Shown here one piece after another: positions 22,090-34,117 of a DNA stretch of 64,000 bases. The translations under genes were made by a program, and so were the position numbers. A model generated the notes under the pieces. That model was given only the letters and a program-made list of their open reading frames with translations. It did not search any database and was not told where the DNA came from. This DNA is from Aspidapion aeneum (lineage: Eukaryota > Arthropoda > Insecta > Coleoptera > Brentidae). The stretch spans positions 182,803,652 through 182,867,651 of the forward strand of contig OY755038.1 in assembly GCA_963576565.1 (NCBI GenBank). Direction: 5' to 3'. Each line of letters starts with the position of its first letter. The first letter of the stretch is position 1.

Positions 22090-22860
22090 AACTTTGTTTT
22101 ATTAAAATCGGATAAAAAATAAAATAGATACAATTTGTGTTTAAATATGCTTTTCCGCAATATTGAATCCGCCATATCTAAAAAAAGGCGCGATTATCAA
22201 AATGACAATAAGTCAAAACCTGATCTGCTAGGTATGTTAAACAAATTTAAATTACTTTTAAAAAGTTCTTATGGTTTTCATTAAAAGCATAATTTTTACA
22301 TATACCCCAAAGACTATTTTTTCCAGTTATTTGGAAATAACTTAAAAACTATTTAACACATTGGAACACTTGAACCTTATTTGAATAAAGAATCACATCA
22401 GCTATCTTTTTTATATAAACTTTTTTTTCTAGCTCCAATAGTTTTATAAATAACATAAAAAAAAATAAAAAAAATTTACCTTTTTTTTATTTTTCTTTTT
22501 TTTTTGACAGATACAAAAAAAATACATATTTTCTGACCAATACATTTTTAAAGCATTACAAAGCATTTTAAACTTTGTTCCATGAAAATCGGATAAGAAA
22601 TAAAAAAGTTACAATTTTTTTAAAGATACGAGTTTCCGCCATTTTGAATCTTTCAAAAAACGCATTTACCAGAATGACAACAAGTCAAAACTTGATATAT
22701 GGGATGCCCTTAACAAAGTTAGCTTATCGGTAGAAAGTTGGCATGACTTGCACACGAAACTTGATTTGTCCATAGACTAAGAGGCCGGTTTTTGATTAAT
22801 ATTTTGGACCTCGAACTAATTACGGCTTATAGATTTGAAATTCAAAAATTTGTTATTATT
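22090..22860 (-). repeat. inverted copy of the 3.3-4.7 kb repeat family
   Basis: 22660-22775 (CCCTTAACAAAGTTAGCTTA ... TTGGCATGACTTGCACACG) is the reverse complement, diverged, of 4495-4615. 22785-22850 carries the GGCCGGTTTTTGATTAATA / CTAATTACGGCTTAT block seen at 3705 and 4105. Confidence 0.55.
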
Positions 22861-23860
22861 GTTTAATATATAATACTTATATTTTTAAATTTCCTAGCAA
22901 AAAACAAAAACTCTTATTTGTCAATTTTTCTGAAGAACACTTAAAAAAATATAAAAAACTTTTTCCGATGTAAGCCTTTTTAATGGAATTAAAAAAATCT
23001 GCCTCGTATAATATTCTGTTTTAAACAGGGTTAAAAAATGGTACTTATTTAATTTTTTCAAGGCAAGTTTTTATAATCATATAATTAAAATAAGGAAGGT
23101 ATCGGTTTCTTTTCCAATTGATTAATAACTAACCTAAAAAAATAACAATAGCCGGCTTCGCTGGTTCGGCCTGACTTGCACATGTCATAGCGTAAAAAAT
23201 CGCCTTAACAAGGGAGAATGGCTTATAAAACATGTATGCCAAATTTCATTAAAATTGGTTAAGTAGTATCTGAAACAAGCGATAAAAAACTCTCTACCTT
23301 TTGTATTGATATTCTGATGTAAACGCAGTATTTTTTTAATAGAAAGAAAATATATAAATGCCTCTCAGCTTTTAATTTTCTGCCATCTTTATTTTATATT
23401 TGCGATCCTTTTTGTTTAGTTGGATTGAAAAACTTATTTACTTTCCATATATTTAAAAAAATTTTAAATCAGTACCTAGTCAAATATTTAGCTACATTTT
23501 AAATATGAAATGTTTTTATAGGACACCCGGTACATCGGTAGCTAAAATTTTGAGGATTTACTACCTCTTAATCTTGTAATACGTAATACACAACTGCTAA
23601 ATTATAACAATTTTTCCCACTGTGCGACGACCTCCACGCTATTCATCGCCACTGCCAAGGGGTGCTGTGGAGTCTATACCGGCGGCGTTGCCGGGCTCCA
23701 GGCTAAATTTTGTGGCTAAAATTTTTTAGTCGGTCAAAACGATCGGAAGGTTAATTTACAAAAATCGGCCCTCTGAGGAAAAAAGTTTGTAGCCCAACCA
23801 GAGGAAAAGGCTAAAATTTGTCGAGCAATAAAAATAAACTTTAATTACGAGTTTTATACT
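22861..23860. other. unannotated stretch with one GC-rich patch
   Basis: 23215-23280 has the 'GCCAAATTTCATTAAAATTGG' style sequence common in dispersed insect repeats. 23600-23700 is GC-rich and contains CACTGTG at 23612-23618, but no gene or element could be defined. Confidence 0.3.
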
Positions 23861-23869
23861 GTATTTTTT

Positions 23870-24060
23870 GCAATTTTATCACGGAAGTAAAAATTGGCAC
23901 ATTTATTTCAACGTTATAAAAATTGCACTTTTTATCCCTAAAGTGCGAACTATTATAATAAATAGCAGGGGATAAAAGTGTCACTGTTTATCCCGTAACG
24001 AAAAGTTTGTACAGTTCGTCGATGGATAAAAAGGCACTTTTATCACGAGGTTATTAATCA
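23870..24060. repeat. dispersed repeat with GGGATAAAAGTG motif
   Basis: Contains GGGGATAAAAGTGTCAC, GTTTATCCCG and GGCACTTTTATC in mixed orientations. Related pieces occur at 31125-31380 and 63205-63430, always with paired ATAAAAGTG and CACTTTTATCCC motifs, so this is a repeat family with internal inverted motifs. Confidence 0.5.
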
Positions 24061-24433
24061 AGTTTTTTCAATATTTTTAAGTTTTTGCTCAGTTTTAAAA
24101 ATAAACAATTTGTCCAACTTATTTATTTTAGTTATTTTTTATAATCAAACACAACGTTTGATAATAACTTAACAGTAATAGAAAAAAATTACTTTTAAAA
24201 AAGATCAATTTTTTTTGGTACAAATTAAAAAAATATATATTTTTTTGTTGTTGAAATTGACAGACAACTCTACCCTTTACGCCATTTAATGATAAATTTG
24301 GCCAAAGTATGAACTCTTAACACTAACCCAAGCGGGTAAATTGAAAATTTCCTTAACTAGGCCGGAAATAGACAAAGTTAGCTTAGTTAGGTTTTATTAG
24401 GACTTGGTGCACCTTTTATGAAATACTGCTGTA

Positions 24434-24832
24434 GGTCAAGTGGTGTACAAATGAGATATTTTTTTAGATTTTAGACTCCACTGTAGGACTCACATTTTTT
24501 GTTTGGATATAAGCGATAATCAGAAAAATATAGCTAACGTAAAAACATAGAGATTTGACCTATAATATGAGAAAAAAAATTAAAACCTTGGAAAAGTTCA
24601 AAAAAGAGATAGGTGAGGCGAAATATGAGACAGTGATAAAGTTCACGTATAAACAGTCGTATCGCCGTCTTAACCAAAAATAATATATTCAGGGTAAAAT
24701 TGAGACTAAGGTTTTGTTTTTTTTGCTATACAGAAAATCTATCGGAATTCAATTATTAAATAGTATTTTTTTATTTAAGTGTCTCATTTTTCAACGGAAT
24801 TTTGAGTCTCTCACTTTTATACCACTTGACCC
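24434..24832. mobile_element. TA-flanked MITE with GGTCAAGTGGT ends
   Basis: Left end GGTCAAGTGGTGTACAAATG after TA (24432-24433). The right end is its inverse (CACTTTTATACCACTTGACC) before TA (24833-24834). About 25-30 bp of the ends pair; the interior is unique AT-rich DNA. Confidence 0.7.
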
Positions 24833-24834
24833 TA

Positions 24835-25812
24835 AGTGTCAAAATCATTGGACAGGGTTTTAAATCGGTATTAATTTTAAGCTAAAAAAATGTTTTTACG
24901 ATTTTTATTTTTGTTTAAACTTGTACGTGTACGCGCTGCTTTCAAGAAGAAAAGCATAAATTACCAAAGTCAACCACATTATGCGGCTTTTACAGATGTT
25001 CCAATGCACTTTGCCGATGTTTCAAGGTCGCTCCGTTCTCAAATTAGAAGTGCGGTATGGAATTATTTTGGCCCGAGTTTCAAGGATCCTAGCATCAGGG
25101 CTGGGTCCTGACATTTCACCGCCTCGGGCAATGATAAAACACGAAAATCTCCTATATCGGTACACTAATTCTGATACGTCGTAACGCAAATCAACAAAAT
25201 TTTACAGGGATCAGACAGGTTAGAAGCAAATTAGCATTAGTAAGCATGATACGAATTGTTAGAAATCGCGTCTAATATTTTTTCTTGGTTACGAGGATTT
25301 AGCAGCATATATCTATGCATAAAACAAAAGTTAAATATGATCATATTTTTTGAATATTTTGAAAACTAATTCACTTTTCCTACAGTTTTTTAGTGTATTT
25401 CTATAAAATAATATTTTTGAGACATACCTGTCGTTATTTTTTTAGCCCGCTTTATTTTTCCTTACACAAAATTAAAATTCGAAGAAAATAATGTGTTCGT
25501 TTCAGCTTCAAAAGTAATCCGCTAACCTACTCCTTTGTTAACTTCCCAGGTCCTCGGTTAACCTTTGATAGTAAACAATCACATTTAGTTTGACTTGTAT
25601 TTTAATTTTTGTGTAATAAAAAATAAAGCGGACTAAAAAAAAATCACGACAATACGTCTAAAAAATTACATTTTATAAGGATGTGCTACAAAACACTAGA
25701 AAAAAAGCCTTAGTTTTCAAAAAATTTTAAAAATATTAGTTGTTCATATCATATCTAACTTTTGTATACAAAAATCAGCTGGACCCCCATGATGTAAAAA
25801 ATTCGACATATA
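24835..25812. other. unannotated stretch
   Basis: Includes overlapping frames of 73 and 67 codons between 24890 and 25184 in a locally GC-richer patch. Neither has a recognisable domain or signal, and the coexistence of two equal frames argues against coding. Confidence 0.3.
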
Positions 25813-25814
25813 TA

Positions 25815-26255
25815 CAGGGGGTACCAGACCACCAGCCCACCCCTTTTAAAACCTAGGGGAAAAGTTTATTTAATGATCCAAAAAATTACTTGAGTACGCT
25901 CTTTTGATTATTGGAGATGTTTTCAACTTTGGGAGTCGACCGCAAGTGGCCTATTTAGGCCTGGAGTCGGTTTTTCTAATAGGGATGGGCATATCTTAAA
26001 AAAATAATTTAAAGTTAAAGAAAAAATGTTTCAAATAAAAGGTACGTATTTTCTTGCGTAGAATCCGAATTCGTTGCAAAATTATGCCCATCCCTATTCA
26101 AAAAACGGACTTTAGACGTGAATAGGCCACTTCCAGTCGGCGCCGGAATCTAAAAATACCACCAATTGTAGGAGCGTACTCGATACGGCTACAATCATTT
26201 TTTAGATCATTGAAAAAATCCATCCCGGGGTGGACGGGTGGTCGGGTACATCCCG
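25815..26255. mobile_element. TA-flanked MITE with CAGGGGGTACCAGACCACC ends
   Basis: Left end CAGGGGGTACCAGACCACC after TA. The right end reads GGTGGTCGGGTACATCCCG before TA. The arms pair, with divergence, for about 200 bp. The innermost pair is AGTGGCCTATTTA / TGAATAGGCCACTT enclosing AATAGGGATGGGCATA / TATGCCCATCCCTATT. A related solo terminus (GGGTGGTATGGGACACCCGG) lies at 45203-45222 and another (GGGTGTCCCAGACCACCCG) at 41562-41580. Confidence 0.7.
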
Positions 26256-26444
26256 TATTTAGGATCCGAAGACTGGGGTCTATTCTAGGGAGCGGGATTT
26301 GTCGGCTTATTCATATTCGCAAAGATGTCGCTAGAAGTCATAATTCTTTCGCACTATCATTTTTTGTTATTGTTTTTAATCATAAAAATATTTTCTATTC
26401 TTGTAAACGGCATTTTAAAAATAATACACAGTCGGGCTATACAG

Positions 26445-27311
26445 CAGCGTTGCCACCTCTACCGATTTTTTGGTAGATCTACCGATTTAACCTTTTACTT
26501 TACGATATACCGAATTATCATAGTTTTCTACCGATAACACCATAAATAAAATATTCTTTTTATGTAAGATCCTTAGTAGAATAAAAATTTTATTTCAAGC
26601 CATTGTCTTTAAAAGTGTATTTATGGCGCCATCTCTTGGATTTTGTGATATACTCAGCCGGCAGCCGCAAGCGGCATTAAAGGTCACGCTATTATAAAAG
26701 GATGATACGAGAAGCGATTCGATTGGCTCCGACCTTGTGAATCCCCTGAGGTTACTTGCCAGTAAATTGAATGATTCCAAGAAAATTACTGCTCACACGA
26801 TTTTCACGTAAAACATTATCTACCTAATATGTACGTATTTTATTTGCCTAATATGTACCTATTTTATTTGCCTCCAAATAAAAAGCTATAAACAATAAAT
26901 ATGTATTTTTTTTTTAAATAAAAGAAAAAATTAATGTGCCGTTTTTAAGAGCTTTAGTAGACATGAATCTAGTTTGCTGGGATGTTAATAAAGACATCTT
27001 AAGGATTAACCTTCAAATCTAAGGCTTGATAAAGTCTTAATTAAAGACGAAACGTTGCCGGAAGACTAATGGTTTTTCTTTCCCATCCCTAAACCCAAGA
27101 AACTTTTCAACTAATTTTTTTATTTAATTCTTAATTTTGGTATTTTGTCAGTAAAAATAAATCGTAGAAATACAATTTACCTACTAAATCAATCCAAACT
27201 ATCGATAGTTCCCCAGCACTGCTTGCTAAGATGATTAAAAATCTACCGAAATCTACCGATTTTTCTCGAAGCCTTCTACCGAAAACCTCAGGGTCGAGGG
27301 TGGCAACGCTG
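26445..27311. mobile_element. hAT-type element, CAGCGTTGCC family, short member
   Basis: Ends CAGCGTTGCCACC and GGTGGCAACGCTG, bounded by CTATACAG (26437-26444) and CTATGCAG (27312-27319), an 8 bp duplication with one difference. CTACCGATTT motifs repeat next to each end. No transposase is visible. The larger relative is at 35590-37950. Confidence 0.8.
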
Positions 27312-27501
27312 CTATGCAGTCGAGTAAAGGGATTATTTTTTATACAATTACGAGTAAAGGATTGGCAACATTCCACAATATATCTATTTTTCTTTAAGCC
27401 GCACAAATTTTCTCTCTGTCAATGCTCGAACACACGGCTTATTTTAATCAGATGGATCCTGTATAAAAAAATAACAAATTCACAGAAATTTAATCAACTA
27501 A

Positions 27502-28400
27502 GGGCCGGTTTCTCATTAGCGAGTCCGACTCCGAGAACCGAACCTAGCGGTTAATTATAACTCGAGTTTAAACGTTTCACCACAACGGGTTAGCTATACC
27601 TCTTGGTGTAACCTTGAATTAAATTGGCCCACCGTTGAGAAAGCGGGTTTAGCGATTGGTAGAACCTATAAAAAGAAGAAGAAATATATTTTTCATGTTT
27701 TTTTTATATTTTTTAATTTTTTCTCCTATTATAATCTTTGGAAATGGAAGTTTTCGAGGAACTGAGCGATGAGGACGAAAACTTTTATAACTTTGTTAAA
27801 TACCAAAGAAGGCCTCCAATAATTCGACCAAGACTTAATAATTTCGAAATATTTAAAAAAAAAACTATTTTAACAAGATTTGGATCAAGCAAGGAGACTC
27901 TCCTTTACATTATCGAACAAAATTATTAATTAAAAGTAATCGAAGCAAAAACCAAATTAAAATATATTCTTCTTTTTGAAAGGGCAAGAAGTATTCTTTG
28001 ATGTCAAGAAAAATATCGTCGGCGAAACCCAAAACCCCCATTTGACAAAATTTACAGGAGAGAGCAAAAACACCTTTTTTAAAAATTGGATTCTTAAAAC
28101 TCTTGTGATATTTAAAATAAAGTCTCTATGTAGGATAATTAGTATTTCATACCACTTATTTTGTCTTTTTGCGGTATTTTAATTTTCCTAATGGACTTAA
28201 ATTTCCAAAATTTTATGAAAATTTTATTTGGTTGCGATAATACCTTGGAGTGCCTACCTCAAATATTAAAAAAAGGATATAAGTACAAAACGCTGTCACA
28301 AGAATCAAATTTTATTAACTCAAAACTATTTATAGTCTATAAAATCACCTTTAAAAAAGCAAACACTTATTAACCCAAACATACTTATAGGCTAAAAATA
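27502..28400 (+). mobile_element. PIF/Harbinger element, 3'-truncated
   Basis: Starts GGGCCGGTTTCTCATTAGCG after TAA, the terminus style and 3 bp target of insect Harbinger elements. A Harbinger-like reading frame follows at 27738. No matching right terminus (GAGAAACCGGCCC) was seen downstream, so the right end is missing and the stated end is only where similarity in composition fades. Confidence 0.55.
27738..27929 (+). pseudogene. HARBI1-like transposase N-terminal fragment
   Basis: 63 codons starting MEMEVFEELSDEDENFYNF. Then comes RRPPIIRPRLNNFEIF, then LTRFGSSKETLLYIIEQ. The layout 'R-P-x-I-x-x-R-x-x-x-F-E...F..RFxxSKETxLxxIEQ' is the beginning of PIF/Harbinger nucleases before the catalytic domain. 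The full protein is normally around 350-400 residues, so only the first sixth is left. It ends at a stop directly followed by AT-rich sequence, and the DDE core is absent. Neighbouring plus-strand frames at 27976-28373 are not recognisable as the rest. Confidence 0.6.
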
Positions 28401-29750
28401 GGTAACTTAAGCTTTTTATTCGTAAGGGATATTGTCATAAAAAGAAAGATATTCTTCGTATAGGCTCATTTTTAACTGTTGCAGATGATTCGTAATTTCT
28501 CCTCTATCTGTATATAACTGGGGTAACTAAAGCTAATTTTTTTTTACGCACCGAATTTTAATAAACGCATTTACTTTTTAAAAGGAGAAGGTAAAGGCTA
28601 ATAAGTGAATAATAATATTTTCTTTTATCACTATTAGAATCCTTAATAAAGTTCATACCTTGTGTATTCGCCGATGTATCATATTTTGATCTATTTTTTG
28701 TAATATACCATTTTCAGTTACTATGCATTCTTCAACAATGCTGGCAGTATTACATTGAATGTCATCATTTCTGTTTCCTCTTGATATGATTATAATCTAC
28801 ACAAATAAAATAATCTGGTGACACCTTGCCAAAAAAACCGCTTGACCAGATAACAATGTATGCCATATGAAAACTGATGAGATCTGATTAGGCTTTGCAA
28901 ATCTTAATTCGGGCTGTTGAAAACTCAGAAGAATATTAAGAGGAGAAAGTTTTTAGCGCGAAGAGATGATACAAGATTTTATTAGTTTACATGAAACACA
29001 CATTTTAAGCGGCAGGATTTCTATAAGATTATACGAGACTGTACAAGAATTGAACAGGAATTTTACTTTAAAAGATTCTATCAGATTTGAGCAAAGCAAA
29101 GCATAAGTTCTGCCGATACATGACAAGATGTTTTAACCAGTTGATTAGCAATTGTTTTTATTTTTTATATTTGTATTTAAAAGATTTTATGAGCGTCCAT
29201 GTTTCAGAAGTTTTGGCCGGCAAACGTTTCCATTTTTTTATAAGCACTTAGAAGATCTAATGAGACAAAAAGAACAGAATATTGGCTAGTTTTGGTAAGT
29301 TTTTACAAGCATGTTTTCGTATAAGAATTTAAAAGATTTTAGATGTATTAAGTTTTAAGAACATTTGATTAGCATTTTTTTTATGTTTTCTATAAGATAT
29401 TAAAAGATTTTATGATTTTTACGTTTCAAAAAGGTTCTAACAACCAATTTTTTCCTAAGAGTAAGAGATTTTATGAGAATAAAAAAGCAAAATAATGAGC
29501 CGTTTTGGTGAAGTTTGATAAGCATGTTTTTCTATAATAATTTAAAAGAGTTAATGAGTAACCAGTTTAAAAAGTTTTTACTATAGCAAATTTCATATTT
29601 GAATAATATTTCAAAGTAGGAGACAGTTTTAAGGAGTTTTATACTACAACATTTGATGTGTAGCATGCAACAAATTTTAGGTTAAATCTTGTAAACGTTT
29701 GACATATTTAATGCGGATATGCTCGTATTAATATGCTAACAAAAACTCGT
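28400..29750. repeat. AT-rich stretch with recurrent AAGATTTTATGAG motif
   Basis: From about 28960 to 29640 the motif TAAAAGATTTTATGAG and close variants recur at irregular 60-130 bp intervals (for example near 28973, 29180, 29250, 29330, 29400, 29465 and 29540). It may be the decayed interior of an element. No gene was seen. Confidence 0.35.
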
Positions 29751-29752
29751 GA

Positions 29753-29922
29753 AAATTCATGAGATCTCGTAACTATTTTCTGCGGATTGTGAAACACCTT
29801 TTTCTGGTGTAATCTCATTAACTTTCAACAGTTTAAATATAATTATGTATTTTAAACTGTTGAAAGTTTGTGTGTATGGTGTTTTATCATCCGCAGAAAA
29901 TACCTATGAGATCTTATGAATT
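29753..29922. mobile_element. 170 bp hairpin MITE
   Basis: AATTCATGAGATCTCGTAAC ... TTTTCTGCGGAT is mirrored by ATCCGCAGAAAATACC ... GAGATCTTATGAATT. The core AACTTTCAACAGTTTAAA / TTTAAACTGTTGAAAGTT around 29820-29867 is a perfect stem, so the whole segment can fold into one long hairpin. Confidence 0.75.
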
Positions 29923-30340
29923 TCTTAATAACTTCCACGTGTTTTTTTTTTAACGAGATATGACGCGGCATTTTTGACAGTGCATTGTTATGTTTTGTAT
30001 TCATACAATGTATCAGTATGGAATTACATATTTTCATGCTCGTAAAAAATAAAATAATTTATAAGGAAAATTGTGTAAATCTAGTGTTTTTCAAAATAAA
30101 GTCTTGGCGGGTTTTATTGTAAATTATCTTTTTAACTTTAGGTTTAAATTATAATAAGAGTACTTACCTTACTTTAAATTATGCTACACTTGTTTTATTA
30201 TCAAATGTTTACTCGAATGTGTTAGACTAGATGAACAACCAAGCAAACTGGAGATTTACACATTTTTCATTTACAAATAACAACGGACTGGAGTTAGTTT
30301 TCTATTCTATTAATTTTAAAAAATCGGCTTTTCTACGACA

Positions 30341-32354
30341 CACAGTGCGGACAAAGATAGGGTTTTTGGACAATATTCAATATCTTTGTTGTTTTTCAAA
30401 AAAATTAATTTTTTTATAGGCTATGTGATAAAGTCTAGTCTAAAGGTTAAAATAAGTAAAATTTTTAAAAATATATATGTCATTTTATTTAAAATATTAA
30501 AAAAAATAAATTAAAATACATTCAGTTTAACCTACAGTTACGTTAAAAATAAAAATCAATTTACTTTTGTGTTAGAAATTAAACTAAAATTATTTTTTTT
30601 ATTCGGATTCATGTGCGTAGTTAGGAAGGCTTGGGGGGGCTAAGTCCCTTCCAGAAAAATTAAATTAGCAACCCCAAAATAATTATTTTAACATACACAC
30701 ACACATTGCACCCTCAGTTTCTTTGTTCTTAAAGATGATTCTAAGAAAGCCGTTTTAGCCGTCCACGACTTGGTCCGGGTATCTGTATTTTTTGATTTTT
30801 CTGAATCCGTTTTATAACAAAATTTCTCAGGTATAATATCTTTATTTAACCATTCGAAATAACGGTTTTGAAAATAAATTTTGTTTCGTCCCGATAGCTT
30901 CCATTAGAGACTGAGACTTTTGCAAAAATTTAATGATGCCTTATTTAGAATTTGGTTATTTTTGTCAGAACATTCTTCTAAACCCAACAAGGGTTGAATT
31001 TTTTTGAACATATTTAACACCTTCAAATTTTCGTGAGAGGCCACTCATTTAACAAGTCTGAATGTTTTATGCTTATGCGTTCTAAAAGTTAAAAAAAAGT
31101 GATAAAATAGTATATTATCTTCTTAGGGACTTAAGTGGCACTTTTATCCCGAGAAGAAAAAAATGTATGTAGCTACAGTTCGCCGAGTGCTTAAAAGATA
31201 CTTTAGTTATTTTTGGGCCCCGTTTTTATTAAAATTATTTTGCAAGAAAAACAGACTTCCCATTTTTACGTTTTATCTCTGAACGTCACTTTTTATCCAC
31301 GGGATAAAAAGTGATACTTTATCCCAAAAATTTGATACAAAAAGCGCACTTTTGATCTCCAAAGTGCAAAAAACTATTTTTTTTTAAATATTCGCCCACA
31401 CAAAATACCAGAATAATTTTTGGCATTTATGTTTTAAGACTGATGCAATATTTTTATATTTTTATTGACTACCTCAAATTATTGTTTTTGTGCGTTCCCA
31501 TTGACAAAAAACGGCCAATACGATATGCGATTCTAAAATATTTAATTTTTCATTTTGCTCACAGTAGTATAAGGTGACTAAATATTTTGGGAATTTTTTT
31601 AAAATTTAATATCACCTATAACCACTCGCCATCACCGAATAATAAGCCTCATATCTTCTCCAGATTTAGTGCCATTTTGACACCTTGCTGCCGCCATTTT
31701 TGACGTTGATGAGAGCTGTCACAATTTTATATTTGTCCAAATGGCGGCAAGACTGGTTTTAAGGGTATACCTAAACAGGAGATGATGTGAGGCCTCTGTA
31801 TGTAACCAATATGTTATAAATTATTAGGATTGAAATATATTATTTAAAAAAATACAGTACCCTTAGTAGCAGCCAGTAGCAAAAAATATTTATGCTACCT
31901 TTTTGCTAATTCATTGGACTAATATTTAGGATATATGTCAGACCTTGCAAATCTTTGCAATTTTTGATAACCTTAATAAAATTTAAAAAATATATTTTTT
32001 TGTAAGCATAACAGTTTTAATTAAATTATTTTAAAAGCGAGACGTCAATTTGACCAAATTTTATTTAAACAACTAGCGTAAATATATATCACTGTAATAC
32101 TTAAAGAAAATTTTTTTTATATTTAAATGCAGAACCAGTAAAATTAATTTTCTGATAGGTATTTTATACGATTTGTTTGTAACTGTTTCAAAATAACGAC
32201 TTTAACTATTTATTTCGTTCACTTTCGCAAGTGTGACTAAAAAATAGGTTATGATTACAGATAAACTGGACATTTATCTATACTTTTGCAATATTAAAAC
32301 TTTTAAAATGTAACCTCAGTTTTTCGAATATTGCCCACAGGAGTCCGCACTGTG
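30341..32354. mobile_element. Transib-like element with CACAGTG ends and 5 bp target duplication
   Basis: The left end reads CACAGTGCGGAC (30341-30352) and the right end GTCCGCACTGTG (32343-32354), a perfect 12 bp inverted repeat. CGACA lies on both sides (30336-30340 and 32355-32359), a 5 bp GC-rich duplication. Transib elements make 5 bp duplications and start CACWRTG, and CACAGTG is also the V(D)J heptamer. A second conserved block, CAATATTC, lies further in at both ends: the nonamer-sized window ACAATATTC / GCAATATTC starts 22 bp after the heptamer on the left and 13 bp after it on the right. The 2.0 kb interior has no transposase frame and includes the GGGATAAAAGTG repeat and an inverted repeat at 31645-31800. 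Confidence 0.7.
31645..31800. repeat. inverted repeat inside the Transib-like element
   Basis: AAGCCTCATATCTTCTCC ... TTGCTGCCGCCATTTTT pairs with AAATGGCGGCAAG ... GGAGATGATGTGAGGCC, giving a ~150 bp hairpin probably representing a small MITE. Confidence 0.6.
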
Positions 32355-32512
32355 CGACATATGTAAATTTCTATAGTAATAGCTTTCGATTTTAGTTACC
32401 AGATGACACCATAATCTAAAATTCGTCCTAATGTGGAGTTACATATTTTTCGGGTTTCGCCGACGATGTGGCATTCCTTAGTATACAGGTTGTTTAGTTT
32501 TAAAAAAAAGCA

Positions 32513-32605
32513 GGCAAGGCTGATTATCATAGCTTTACTTGTGCTAATAGGCTAGCTAGGAAGGTATCAGATCTATCATGGATCCATTTATTTTACATAG
32601 GGTTC
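32513..32605 (+). repeat. family R fragment (right end only)
   Basis: TTATCATAGCTTTACTTGTGCTAAT then GGCTAGCTAGGAAGGTATCAG and GATCCATTTATTTT match the right end of family R (see 34118-34620). Confidence 0.65.
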
Positions 32606-33008
32606 TTTGCTCAATGCGAAATAAATGTGGATTTTTTAGTTGCTCCTCAGGGGATATCTAGCTGCCCGTGTTGCGGAGTCGGGCCTGTTGGCATTTACGC
32701 CAAACGTGAGAGATTTATTTGGGAGCCAGTGAATTATTCCAAGTCGAGTTGGCGTTTCATTCATTTTGCCGCCTTGCGGTCCCACAAAATAAAGGTTGCA
32801 AAAATTCTATAACAAGGATTTTGAAAAAATTCAATCTGTCTCAAAAAGCTGTAAATTCATCCGTTGAGTTACATGAATTATTTGCTGCTTAGAAAATTAA
32901 ATACAAAAAAAAAGTAATTTAAAACAATAGCAGCCGCTGAACAAGTGGAAACCACGAATACTTTTTAAACGAGAGTGTTTACTGATATGGGACTTTTTTT
33001 TAACTCAA
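32606..33008. other. unannotated stretch with a GC-richer patch
   Basis: 32640-32780 is GC-richer and carries a 61-codon frame, with CPCC and no further support. No element end seen. Confidence 0.3.
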
Positions 33009-33380
33009 TTTTTACCTTCCTATCCCCCGCAGCAATGGCTAGAGGAAGTATTATTCTTTTCGAGGAAACTTTTTTTTGGATGTAATGCCGAAAATGTGTT
33101 TGGATGTATTTTGACCTATCTTAGCAATATCGTCGCGGCGTTTGTCTGTCTGTGTGTATGTCTGTCCGTAACACTCCGATAGCTCCTAAACCGCTGAAAT
33201 GATTTAGTAGAACCTGTTTTTCCCAATAATGTATGTTATTACTAAAAACCTCGTAGGAGCTTCCATTTCTGAGATATTTACAAAAACTATTTTCAAAGCT
33301 GGTTTAGCGTGACGTTCACTTAAAGTGTGCTAATGGGCTAGAAAGGTGTTAGATCCATCATGGATCCATTAATAACAATT
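33009..33380 (+). repeat. family R copy, internally deleted
   Basis: Starts ACCTTCCTATCCCCCGCAGC, contains the GTCTGTCCGTAACACTCCGATAG block and ends GGATCCATTAAT. The central third present in 34118-34620 is missing. Confidence 0.65.
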
Positions 33381-34117
33381 TGTGTGTACATATTTAAATT
33401 TTTGAGGTTTTTACTCTACTAAAATGATTTTTATTTCAACAAATCTATACGAAATTGCTTTTATTTGAATGTGATCAGATTTTTTTGTGTCAGTCGGAAA
33501 CACCTCAATTTACAAAAAAAGATGGTTGTAAAGGGCAAAAATGCTAATGTTCGCCTCAAAAATTCATAAGGTTACAAATGCCTTTAATATATAGCATCAG
33601 AGGTCAGCTCCTCCATTCCTCTATGGTTAATTTTTTTATAAGAATAAGTATAAAATAGGTACGACACTAAGACTATATTAATTCGAGGGGTTGACGAGGA
33701 AATAGTTAATTTTCTTGTGTGTAACGGAATTGCGTTAAGTGGCATAGGTGTATTTAATTCAATTCAATTTTTTTATTTTACAGCTTACTTTTGTATATTT
33801 AACAATTTTTGTTCACGCCATTTTGCATTAAATCCCAGGGAAATATAAAATATTTTTTATTGCAATGGCGGATTTAAAATTATTATAATCTATTTCAAAG
33901 ACTAAGTTTTGTCTATTCCTAATTTAATAACTAATCAAAAATTTATGTAAATATTTTAACTAAATAAAAAAGAAATAATAATACTTTAATTTCTAGTAAT
34001 TTCTAGATTTAATTCAATATATATTTTTTTTGAGCACTGACACATTTTATGTTGTTTTTATTATTATTCGTTGCTGATCGCGATTGTGGTCCAAATAAGG
34101 GAAAAGTGTCCCAATTA
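33381..34117. other. AT-rich stretch
   Basis: Contains the TTCAATTCAATTTTTTTATT sequence at 33755-33776 that looks like a reversed LINE tail. Nothing else could be assigned. Confidence 0.3.

Noticed and set aside
23605..23625. CACTGTG next to CGACG as a second Transib-like end.
   Set aside because: No inverted partner and no matching 5 bp duplication found in the window.
30605..30660. GTGCGTAGTTAGGAAGGCTTG followed by a G run, as the left end of another hAT element.
   Set aside because: Resembles a CAGTGGCGTAGC-type terminus but starts CATGTGCG and has no recognisable right end.
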